A stretch of DNA of 64,000 nt. Origin: Dipylidium caninum. Lineage: Eukaryota > Platyhelminthes > Cestoda > Cyclophyllidea > Dipylidiidae. Location: assembly GCA_017562135.1 (NCBI GenBank), contig QEYB01001157.1, forward strand, positions 264,568 to 328,567, read 5' to 3'. The position numbers and the translations under genes were made by a program. The notes beneath the pieces were generated by a model. It saw only the letters and a list, made by a program, of their open reading frames with translations, did no database searches and was not told the DNA's origin. Of this stretch, positions 35,201-45,900 are shown piece by piece (the first letter of the stretch is position 1; each line of letters opens with the position of its first letter).

Positions 35201-38200
35201 GAAAGCACGAGATGGGAACTCATCCACTTATCCACTGCTAATGAGAATGGACGTAGGGTGAATGGAGACAGTTGTAGCACATTGTTTGCTCAAGTTTGGA
35301 GGCAAAAACCAAGGCTATCGCGCGCGGTTTTTCATTAGCAGTCTCAGCTGCCAGTGTCCGCCACCTCCCTTCAGAGTGTCGGATTAAGCTCACTCCAGGC
35401 CAGCATAACTGATTATTTTAAGTGCTCCCCGTTTAATGCAAAATAAACTTGAATTTGGGCCAAATTTGCCGCCAGTATACTGTAATGCGATTTAAGTAGT
35501 ATGTCAATCAGCCGAGAGTCTGCTCATTTTCATGCAATGTCTGAAGGAATTTTAGGGTTTTAGTATCTCCTACGAAGCTTTATATGAGAGAATAAAGCAT
35601 CACGAGGTCGTAACACTCGTGCTGACCACTTTTAATGAGGCAAATCCGGTTTTATGCTGCGCCTCCTGAACCGCTATCAAAGATGGCATTTCCAGCCTTG
35701 CTCAGTCCATAACGTGGAATGTGACCTCCACCGCCCGATGACTGTCAACTTCCTCTATGTGAACAAAAAGGGTTCTGTGTGACGTCAATTGGACAGGGCA
35801 TTCGCAGTAAATTGGGCGATAGACGCCTCGGGACGTTTCAGAAATGGAGAATTGAGGCGAAACGTCGCCCTGCAGTCAGCTGAACTTCCCTCATCCCGAC
35901 GCAGCAGCCCGAGAGGGGGACGAAGGCGACCTCGAGGCCACCGCCAACAAACGGAGCGAGGGGGAACAGACCAAACCGTCTCAGACAGCAGCCGGGGAGG
36001 CTGCCACAAGTCGGGCGATAAAACGATGGCGTTACGGGGAGGCGAGAGAGAGAAAAAAATCAGTCTTACCTCTTGAGTGAGGTCGAGGAGGTCCTTGAAA
36101 AACGCCGCGAGCTCCTCATCCTGCATGTAGCCGTTGTGGTCCTCCAAAGAAAAAGGTAAACATCCTTTTAGAGTGAGGTTGAGGCAAAGTGTCTCAATCC
36201 CCTGTCATCTCCCCAGCATGACACAACACCGCTGCGCCCTGAGCTGCCTTTTCGGGATGCGATGAGGTGATTTTTCTTTAATTTGTTGTTGTCTTGACCA
36301 CCCCCCACCCCCCGCCTTGACGCTGTCCAGACCGCGTCCAGACGTCATTCGCCTCCCCTCTTCCCTCGTCCCGGTCGGAGCGTGCGAAATGAACTTTTGC
36401 CTCTGGTCATTTTCCTTTTTTAGTACGCACGCTTCATGAGGTTGGATGGGCAAATTCCCTCAGGTGGTGACAACGCGACTTCTCCCTCCTGTGTGTCACC
36501 ACGGACGGTCGGTCGGACGGACGAATGCCACTATCTCGACGAGTGCCGACCGGGTGCTCAGGTTGCCAGTGGAAGCGTTTCCTTCCCCATCTTCCTTCCC
36601 CATCCAAATGGGGAGTGGAGAGCCTCCGCCTCTCCCATCTCGGGTGTCCGAGGCCCCGGAGGCGCACCAGACCGCCTCACCATGACCGCCACCCGGGCTG
36701 TAACCAGAGCTTTCACTTTCCCGTACTTTAAAAGTGCGGTTGGCCCAACTTTAACCCCCGGAGTCATTTGCTTGTGTCCCCTTCATCGTGCCTTCGTTTC
36801 ATCCACCTCACCTAAAATTATTGTCTGTACTTTTGAGGAGTTCTTGTGTACCTCCTACCAAATAATCGCCCCACGACTCGAGGGAGGCCGAAGAGTCAAC
36901 AGGCGTAAAGTCACAGTGGTGAAGAGGACGATGTGAGTGAGGCGGGGCTGGTGATTAAGGACAGATTATCGCGGGGAAGTGGAGGCGAAGAAGGAGGAGA
37001 AGGAGCCGAGAAGGAGGAGCCGAGGGGGGGTGGAGGAGCCGAAAAGTCGAAGGAGAACGCGATGAAAGAGGAGACGAGGGAGGAGGAGACGAGGAGGAGG
37101 AAGAGGAGGACGGGGAGGAGGAGATGAAGGAGGTGGAGTCGATGAGGAAGAAAAGGCGAGGAGGAGAAGGCGAGGTAGGCGGAGAGAGGGGAAAGAGTCA
37201 AGGAGGAAAAGAATCCGAGGAGGATGAAGAAGCGAAGGCGGAGGAGACGGAGTCAATGAGGAAGTGAAGACGAGGAGGCGGAGGTGGAGGTAGACGCGAA
37301 AGAAGAGCCTCGGAGGGGGCGGCGGAGGGGGCGGCAGAGGTCGGATTTACCTCATCGTAGTAGCTGAAGACGCGGTCAATGTCATCGTCGGTAATTTTTC
37401 CCGGACTCTTAAAAAAGGGCTTTCGGAGGAAGTTCTCCTTCACCGGCACCAGTCTAGAGAAGGCGACAAGGAGGGAAAGGAGACGACTCAACCAGTGAAA
37501 CGTCATTTTCTCGGGGAGGGGAAAATCGGCTCTCGTCGGCAGGGTGCCGAGACGTCCTGAGCCGTTGTTGAGCGACTGACAGCGGCGAAGAACCTCGCAG
37601 CCGCCGCAGACGTGGGGACCCGAGGGAAAAAAGGGACCAACAGAGGCGGTGCTCGTGGGCCGCTTACCTCGCCATTTCGCTCAGTTGCAACTTTTTGTCC
37701 TTATTCTTGTCAAATATCCGCAACTGAAGGAGACGAGAGGAGAATTCCTCGCTTGAGGACTGTCGGTGAATGTTAAGAGGCAGTGGGAGAAAACTCACGA
37801 TGTTATCGGTGTACTCGATGAGTTTGTCCTCCGAAATCGTGTTGCCCTTGGGCGAGTGCTTGAACAGCTCCTTGAGGAAGTCCTGTCGGTTCGGTGGAAG
37901 GAAGCGGCCGGGAGGTGAGTAGGAAAAGCCGGGCAAGACAAAAGAAGGAATAAAAAATAGCAAATAAAAAAACACCACCTTCAATTCGTCGGCCTCGATG
38001 AAACCGCTTTTGTCCTTGTCGAAAACCTTCCATACCTGCAAAGGCGAAAATGCAGTCAGTCCACCGGACAGACTCGCAACCACCTGCGCCGACGGGCTTC
38101 GTCGCGAGGGATTGGGAATAGTTGGCTGGCGGGGAGGAGGCGGGCACTTCTCGGCCCGCTGGGCAGACGGTCGGGACCGAAAGGCGTCTTCTCCGCCGAT

Positions 38201-41200
38201 GCGCAGCTTCAACACTCCTGGCAGACGTCCTTTGCCGGACTAGCAGCTCAGGAGGTCTTTCACCTCTCCTCGTCGGTCCGGCGCGGGCAGAGGTCCTCAG
38301 CCCCGACGTCGTCGCGGTGGCGGTCGGGTGGATGCGGCGGGGCGAAATCTTCCCGAATGAGTGGCTCGAGGGCGTCAGGAGCCTGCCAAGTCGACTGGTC
38401 GAGTTTATAACCGCCTTCCAGAATTTTGTGGCCCTCCACTCACCCGTCGATAGGAGGGTGGTATTTCTCCCATGCCGACGCAAATTTTGGCGCTGAGAAG
38501 GGCGAATCTGGCCGAATCCCCACTTTGACGTCCTCACAACTCGTCGGGCGCCCCTAAGCGCTGCGCTGGGAGGCCCCGCGAAGCCATCGACATACGCGTC
38601 AACTGTCTTTCCGCTCGCTCCGCCTCCTTTTGCCGCAAACCGGACCCTCATCTCGACCACCTCGGACGATCGTCGGGGCGCGGCGTGGAAGATTCCCCGC
38701 CGTCGTGTGCCCGACAGTCGGCGCTTTCACGGCATTGTTGGACGAGAAGTCGAGTGGTAGCCTTTCACCCTCAACGCCGACGTCCCTTCAAAATCTCCTT
38801 CCATCCTCTCAGCTAACTGGACGTTTTCCAACCCCTTTTGCGGCAGGAAACCTTCTCAGTCCGGATGTCCTCATCGGAATGGACAAATTCCCATCTAGCA
38901 GCTTGCAGCTCATCGTGGAAGTCAGTCAGAAATGTGGATTCTTCGCCTCTTTCCGAATGGATAAACCTTTCCGGCTTGCCACTATTTCCTTCTCTCGTGG
39001 GGAGTTCCTTTGCTGAGACGGTGTGTGTTAGCCACCGCCCACACGGGACGAAGTCAAAAAGGTAGAAGAAAAAGGAAAAGGAGGAGGAGGAGTGGACTCC
39101 TGAACTCGGTCCGCGGGTCCACGACCCCCTCCCCCCAGTGGAAGGGGATTTTCGCCCTGACCGGGGAGAAGGGCAGTAAAAAGTGGACGAAACGTGGCAC
39201 TTACTCGCATGAAATCCACACTGGAGTGGACGAACTGTTCGCGGAAGAAGAGGAAGATGAACTCCTCCTCCGTCGGAAGGAGTTGGGCGAGCTGTGAAAG
39301 GGGAGAAAACGCACAGTCGAGGTAGTCGACTGGTCTCTGTAATCCTCGAAACCTCAAACCCGACAAAAGGATGTGGTTGATGACAGCTTGTCAACCCCCT
39401 TGTCACGCCGACTACTTTTTCGCCTCGTCTGTCACTGAGGCAGTTTGGATGGTTGCCACACTCTTCAACCGTATTTCGTCCACACCTTTCTGGTTAATAA
39501 GTTTTTATTTCGCCTTTTTGTCAGGCGAAACCGCCTCGACACTTGACTCTGAGTTCTCCACTCTCCGTCGCCTCGGCCACCTCTGTCCGTTGCGCGTCTC
39601 CTCGACCGGGAGGATCTGGCCGAGGCTGTGGGCCCTCGTAAGCGTCACCCCGCTGAGTCGGTCGCTCTGTGGAATGTGGCCCAGAAATTTCGCCTCATGC
39701 GGGGAAGGGGACGGATCTCCTGGAAGGCGGTCGGAGAAAACTGTCCTTCTTCGACCGTGTTGGCCTCATGGAGGCGTCTCGTCCGCCAGCAGCAGGGTCG
39801 ACGCGGTCTCCTGCCACCGAACTCGAAAGCCGCCAGGGAAACAGCCGAAGGTAGAGAGAGACTCTGCGCCGTTTTAGTTGACATTTTAGAGGAGACCGAG
39901 GCCAGCAGCCGCCTCCACGAACGGTCAGGCTCCACTCTCCGCCTTCTTCCAGCCCCGAGTTCTCGGTGAACCTCGAGGCGTCGCCCAGCCGGCGGCTGGT
40001 CCGACCGACGCGCCCGGTGGCCGCGGCGTCTTCGTCTGGCTGTGGTCGAAGTGTCGTTGGAGGTTCTCGTTGCTGTTCTGCCTTGAACGGCGACTTACCT
40101 CGTCCATCCTGCAGTCGCACTGCTTCTTTCCAAGGAAATGGCGGCGGGGAGGGGTAGAAAAGGGGCGCGGGGGGGGGCGGACAAGGGCAATTTGTTTTAT
40201 CTTGGTACAATAAAATGTCCCCAGGGGCAGTTTTATCGCCTTCGCGAGCAAAAGACGAATGCCCCTTTCAGCCCCGTGGCGTGGGTGCGTGGGCATGGCA
40301 ACTAACCTCGGCAATGTCGATGCGATCGTCCTCGTTCTTGTCGAGACTCTCCCGCAGCTCCTTTGTCAACTGGTCGATCTCCTCCTCGAGCATCCGCTAA
40401 AAGTCGACTCAAACCTGTCACTCTGGCCCGGGGGGCGGAGAACGTCTCCCCGCCGGGAACAGGGGGCCCTGGGGGCTCCGGGGGGGGGGGTCGGGGGGGG
40501 AGGGGGCTAATTGCAGAAGGTTATTCCACCCACCTGTTTCAGGTCGTCGGGAATGATAGCGTCGAGGAGTTCGCTGAAGAAGAGGTGCATCTCGTCGCCT
40601 TCAATGAATCCATTGCCTGGAAATGAGGGAGAACCACACGAAAATGGCTACTCGTTCGCATCTTCTGTCGCCTATGAATCCTTTTCACACCGGAATCGCT
40701 CTTCCCATCCGCCCCCGTCCCCGCCGCCTCTCCGCCCCCCCCTACCCTCGTCAGGTTCCAGCTTCACGGATTTTGGCCAGCCTCTGCGTGACTGCTGCCC
40801 TCTGCTTCTGTGATGCCCACAAAGTACTGCCGCCTCGTGTCGAACTTTCACTGGAAACGACAGTTTTATAGACGCTGCTCTCGCTCTCGGCCACTAAGTT
40901 GGACCCGATTTTTTAGCCAAAATGAGAGGAAATTTTTTCCTTCGCGCACGGAGACCAGGTCCAGCGGTGGACAGGGCGGCAGACGTGCTGGCCAAGTGCA
41001 GAAGCATGAAAAGGGAAGTGACAATTCTGCCTAGACGGCTTCTCGTGGCGATGAAGACGAAGAGACGAGAAGCGGACGCGGAGAAGTGGCGTGGCCGGTG
41101 CAGTCGTCGAGCCTGGACGACCCGTGGAGGCTTGCGGGACGTGGAGTTGGATGATGCCGGCTTGAGGAGGCTCATTCGCCCTCCCACCGCTCCAGGAAAC

Positions 41201-42678
41201 TGGGAGATGGAGACACGACGACCAGAAGCAACGGCCACAGGGCCAAAACCAGCCGACCACGGAAGACAAGTGAATCTCGATGGGTGGAAGTGGCGGATAT
41301 TCGGCACTACTCCGGCGGAGGCTTCAACCGACTCACTCCGGCCGTCCGAGTCCACGGATCGCCGGGAGTTCACACCGAGGCAGGGCGGATTCGCCGTCGT
41401 CTGCCATGTTAGCAGCCACGTAGCCGAAAAGACGCCAAAAGCGACTTTTAACAGAAGGTTGACGACGCGGAGTCAGACGTCGTCTCACCAAAGCATCTAG
41501 GACGTGGAGACGCCACTTCCGACACCACATTCGCCGCCTGGATAGAAGTGTATGGGCGCGAGAAAAGTCAGTCTGCACCGCAAAGTTGTCCGCTCTCTAC
41601 ATTGAGAAGCATTTCTCTTGACTGGGGTTGCGTGTTTCCTCCTCGTGCAACCTCGTCGACGCTTCCCTTATTTTACGAGGAGGAGGCAATTAATTAAGCG
41701 CCTCCCAGTGGGTTGGAGGCTCAGCCTCGGCCAGCAGCTCGTGGACGAGCGAGGCGGCGGCAAGATGCGGACGCCGGAAGGGCGGGAGGCGGCCGAACGG
41801 AGGAGAGCACCGCTGCAGGCCACTTCAACCAGAGCGGCGGCGGAAAGGGCTGTCAACTCGTGGAATAAGGGGCGAAAAACGGTCAATGTGGCGCTTGACA
41901 GTGGGAGAGCCTTCTCTCGGCCTTTCTGCTCCCCAGCGCCGGGGAAAAGGCGACATTAGGGAAATGAGCGCCAAGAAGATGTCGTTGGAGCAGAAGAAGG
42001 CGTTGAAGGCGGCGTCAGAGGCGAAGTGGCCGAAATATTCGCCTTGGCAGCGGCGAGGAGTCGCAATTCCGTCGGCGGAGGTGGAAGCTGTTGTGGCAGC
42101 CGGTAAGTGGGCGAAATGCATGCCTCCGCGCCATCGAGCTGGACTTGCGGAGGTGGCGGTGCTCCGAATGTCTTCGAACTGTCTTCCGTCCCTCCGCTGT
42201 GGCACGAGACCGTCAAAACCGCCCCAGACGAGCGTCAGCGGAGACGAAGTCCTCGGAAAAGAAGCCTAACGCGCCCAGCCACCCGCCCCCGGCGGCCGAG
42301 GATAGCAATTTTTCAGTAGACCGAAACGCGGGGTACCGAACGCCGAAGGAGACTCGCGAGTTAAAAGGCACCAAGTCGACTTCATTCCCCCTCTGCCTCG
42401 CCTCGCCTCGTCTGGGCCTTCCGCCCTGCGCCGCCCCGTGATTTGCAGGCGGATGCGGTGCCAGCGAGCGATGCGGTCGCCGCGGATGGGATAATGGGCC
42501 CATGAGGGGAGGAGGGTGGCCACTCACCATCGCGATCGTAGCGGAGCCAAACATCGGCAAACTGCTCGGCCGAGACGTGGCGGAATTTGAGTTCCTTCTC
42601 GTCGAAGTAGTCCTTCAGCAGGTTGCCCTGGCGTGTCTGCGGTGCACACTGGCCGAGGACAGGCTCGCTGGCTGTCAT
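32288..42678 (-). CDS. Calbindin/calretinin-type hexa-EF-hand calcium-binding protein
   Basis: Cytosolic calcium buffer or sensor of the calbindin-D28k, calretinin, secretagogin and insect Cbp53E family. Ten exons on minus: 42678-42528, 40616-40534, 40396-40307, 39291-39205, 38035-37979, 37882-37799, 37723-37668, 37453-37351, 36141-36070, 32422-32288. All phases close and give 305 residues, slightly longer than vertebrate members because of the N-terminus. EF loops begin at residues 48 (DRDGNGFIEGDE), 97 (DKNEDDRIDIAE), 143 (DKDKSGFIEADE), 189 (DKNKDKKLQLSE), 236 (DEDHNGYMQDEE) and 280 (DADKDGKIYIDE). The linkers LAQLLPTEEEF and LVPVKENFL are diagnostic. Every loop keeps acidic or Asn ligands at 1, 3, 5 and Glu at 12. 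Loops 2 and 4 lack the central Gly. The start is the first ATG before the conserved region, below an ACGC repeat. The symbol is left empty because invertebrate orthology to a single vertebrate gene is not resolvable. Confidence 0.96.
32423..36069 (-). other. Last intron of the calbindin-type gene
   Basis: The longest intron of this gene (about 3.65 kb), from GTAAGA to TTTGTCGACAG. It includes a perfect 10-bp hairpin at 34084-34107. Several open frames on both strands have no recognised domain. No exon is missing, because the flanking exons join in phase 0 inside a continuous EF-hand region. Confidence 0.65.
36142..37350 (-). other. Calbindin-gene intron with purine-rich tract
   Basis: Intron between the exons for the two halves of the fifth EF-hand. 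From about 36974 to 37330 the + strand is strongly purine-rich (GGA, GAA, GAG units) with scattered C/T, so the transcript is pyrimidine-rich just after the GTAAAT donor. The rest is GC-rich with chance open frames. Confidence 0.65.
40099..40125 (-). other. Candidate alternative in-frame microexon (27 nt) of the calbindin-type gene
   Basis: Between exons 3 and 4, both phase 0, a pyrimidine-rich tract ends in GGAAAG. It is followed by 27 nt (KQCDCRMDE) and a perfect GAG|GTAAGT donor. Using the next AG leaves 21 nt, also in frame. The constitutive join (DIAE-LAQLLPTEEEF) is the conserved form, so inclusion would add 9 (or 7) residues just after EF-hand 2. Splice sites are visible. Usage is inference. 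Confidence 0.4.
40461..40506 (+). repeat. G-run cluster in calbindin intron
   Basis: Consecutive G-runs of 5 to 10 on the + strand separated by very short spacers, ending about 27 nt from the 5' splice site of exon 2 (40534). The transcript of the minus-strand gene is C-rich here. Confidence 0.85.
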
Positions 42679-42810
42679 GCTCCCGGCACTTGTGTCTTCC
42701 TCTTCTTCTTCTCCTCCACCTCCGCCTCCGCCGCCTGCTTCCTCCGCTCCTCCGCCTACCTGACTCGTCCGCTCCTCTCCTAACGCCAGCGCGCGCGCTC
42801 ACGCACTCAC

Positions 42811-42813
42811 TCA

Positions 42814-42860
<47 letters not shown>
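42811..42860. repeat. (ACGC)n repeat upstream of the calbindin-type gene
   Basis: About twelve ACGC units, flanked by alternating GC stretches (42790-42798 and about 42888-42901). It begins roughly 130 nt upstream of the calbindin ATG and therefore lies in the 5' UTR or promoter. Confidence 0.93.
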
Positions 42861-42901
42861 GTCCACCCACGCACAAACGTTCTCACGCATGCGCGCGCGC
42901 G

Positions 42902-45900
42902 GGCACGGCGGGAGCGTTTGAGAGGCCAAACGGGGCATATTTCGTGCCGCAGAACATTCCGGAAGAGGCAGAGAAGAGAGAGAAGGAGTTGGAAAGTGGT
43001 TTGGCCACCAGTGGCACCGCCTCGGCAATCTCGAGGGTTGTCCTCCCTCCGTCCAGTGTCGTGAAGGCGGTGGACTCCGAAGCGAATCGCCCCCTCGTTA
43101 CGCAGTCAGGTGACGTTTTAACCGACTGTCAAGTCTGAGACGTCTACGCACTTTCTAACTAGTCAGCGAAAGTAAAAAATGGGCTGGAGGCTCTGCCTTC
43201 CCACGTGATGCAAATGGGGCGCCAGGCCTTCCTCCCCGGCCGAGCGACTCGAGTGAAGAAGGTTTTCGGTGCAATTTTGTCCAAGTACTCATTAGATGGT
43301 TAAAGCCTACCTCGGAGTCGCTCTCCTCCTCGCGTAATTACCTCCTCCGCCTGCTCGGCTGGGGATTTGGTCACCGTCAAGTCGTGGCAAGAGGAAAATG
43401 AGTTGCTGTCTTCCACGAGGGAGGTCATTTAGCCGGCGGCGGCGGCGATGGCTGCGGAGGAGGAGGAGGAGGAGAGGGAAAAAAGCGGGTCGTGTTAACC
43501 GCTCCTCGACAATTTACTGCCCTTCCGCCCCTGCCACTGCGACAAGATAAACGGCAACACTTGTGTTTTGGTCTGAGGGGAGGCGGTGCTTTCGACAACA
43601 CCGTCGGTGGTCAACTCGATCAGCTTCTTAGGCGTAACCGTCCCCTTCGCCCTGGCCGCCCGCTCCTCCGCGAGTCCTCCTCTTGAAAGTCTGGCCTCCA
43701 TCGGGTTTGTTGAAGGACCGCCTGGAGATGGGGAGAAGACAGAGCTCCGCCCACGCCAGGAGGCTTTCCGGACTCCCTCGAGGCCTCGCGAGTGGAATAA
43801 GCCGCTGACTGCTGGACTGGACTGACTTCCCGGCCACAGGGCGTGGCTGAAGAGAAGACTGAAATGCACCGCCTCGTCCCCGACTAGGTGGAAGCTGCTA
43901 TGCGCCAGAGAATGTCCCCATCGGAGCTGGCGTTTCCTGGCGAGCGCCGAGACTTGCGTCAAGTCGTTGTCCGGAACCGGCGAAAAGGTCGAACGGAGTG
44001 GAGAAGAAATCGCCTTCCACCATGGAAATCAGCGTCCACCCCCATAATCGACGTCTTCTGCCCCCGTGGAGGCGTTGACGGCGCGTGAAAGAAGGTTGAC
44101 GCGGCGGAGACAGCATGTTTGGATTGCTTCGGCCGAATCCGACGGGCAGGGAAGTCGCCAAGAGGACGGGCGAGAGCCCAAAATCGCGCCACTTCGATTC
44201 GACGAGGCGAAGAGTGGCCGAAAAGAGTCCTCCCGGCGCTGCCGCCCCCGCCGCCCCCGGGCCGCGCGGCGTCGAGTGCCTCCTGACGCTTAGGGAAGTC
44301 GCAGAGAGACACCGGTGTCGAGGTCAGCCTCCACCGCCCCGTCTGCATTTGCATAATCCACAAACGCCCATTCGGGGCGCTCCGAACTGGCGGAGGCGGA
44401 GACTGAGGCGGAGGCAGCGGAGGCGTTCAAGTCGACTCGATGCTTATTTGCATATGAAATACGAGCAGCCAGTCTCGTGAGGTACAACTTTTAGGGAGGA
44501 GAAGAAGAAACGCGCGCGCGAGGCAGAGAGAAGAGCAGTGGAACCTGCAACGGGCTGTCGCATTGACTTCAGTAAGGCTTTTTTGCCCACCCTTACAGGC
44601 GGTGGATTAATTAGCCCCGCTTGTCTCTTCAATCAACGTCGCACTTTCCATCCAACCGCCACCGCCTCATTCTAATCAGCATTATACCGCCAGCAGCATC
44701 GCTGTCACTACCGTCGTTGGCCCTTCGTCCTCCTCCCGCCACCATCAGCATCACCAACACTGTCGGCGCCGTCGTCGTCGCCTCCTTCTCCCCCCCCTCG
44801 CCGCCATCACCGCCTCTGCCTCGTCCCTCGTCGTCATCACCAGCGCCGTCAGGGCTGCCGCCGCCACCACCGCCTCCATCGCCACCGCCACTGACGAGTC
44901 GAGTGGCAGGCGCCTCGGCATGTAGAGCTTGAAAAACTGGCGCTAATTCAGTCAAAAGATCGGTGTTAGCGATTTTGTCCTCCTTCCGCCCCCGGAAAAC
45001 TCGTGGCGGGGAAGAGCGAAACGCCACTCGACGGTGGATGGCAGCGCGAATGGCCGGAGGGTGGACAGCCTGCCCACTTGGCTGAAAAAGTTGCATTGTG
45101 CCCTATGTTTTTTCGGCCAAGCATCACTTTTAAACGCTTACTTCGGCCACTTTTGCGCCGCCAGTCGCGAGGGCTGAAACGGGCGGCCGACAAATCGCCT
45201 CTCGGGTGGGAGAAGTCGGAGAGGAGGACGTTGCCGCGAATGGCTACCACCTTTCAACGTTGACTGTGTCAGGACCAAAGAATTCCTTCTCCAACCGGTG
45301 CACCAGGTGGAGGAGGAGTAAGAAGGCGACTCCACCTCGGAATCTCAGCTGTGAAGCCCTCCACCGAGGTTTTGACCCAAGAGGAGCCTCAGGGCCGTCG
45401 CGGTGGCATTTTGTGCCACCGCATCAAGCCCGGCGCCCCGCCTTTTCCTCCATCGAAGACGAGGCCGACGAAATCGCCTTCTCAACGCTACATTCAAGCA
45501 GACTCGAAGAGTCCCGTTTTAATTTGGACGCCTGTGGGTTGTCCTGCGGCATCAATTTAATTCAGTTGTTTCCGGTGGTCAGGGAGATCTTGTCAGTGTC
45601 ACGGTAACATGGAGGTCGTCAGGAGCCCGCGGTTGCCAGTCCGCCTTGAAAGGGGCCTCGCAAATCCCACAACTACGCCCTTGCCCCGCCATCCGCCACC
45701 GCCTTCGCCGCACTGCCACGAAGACGGTCCACAGCCTCGTCTGTTCCCAGCTGGCCACTTTTTAGCGGCTGTGGCGTGTGGCGAAACGTCCGGCGCGGCC
45801 GAAAAAAGCTTCCCCAGAAGTGGTACACAGTTGGGCTTTAAGCCAGGACCGTTGTGAGAGGCCGGGCTGAACAAAAAGCACCAATAAAGCTGGATTTATT

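Noticed and set aside
44629..45096. Minus-strand frame with KEDKIANTDLLTELAPVFQ and G/D repeats
   Set aside because: Mostly trinucleotide-repeat translation. No homology or gene structure could be supported.
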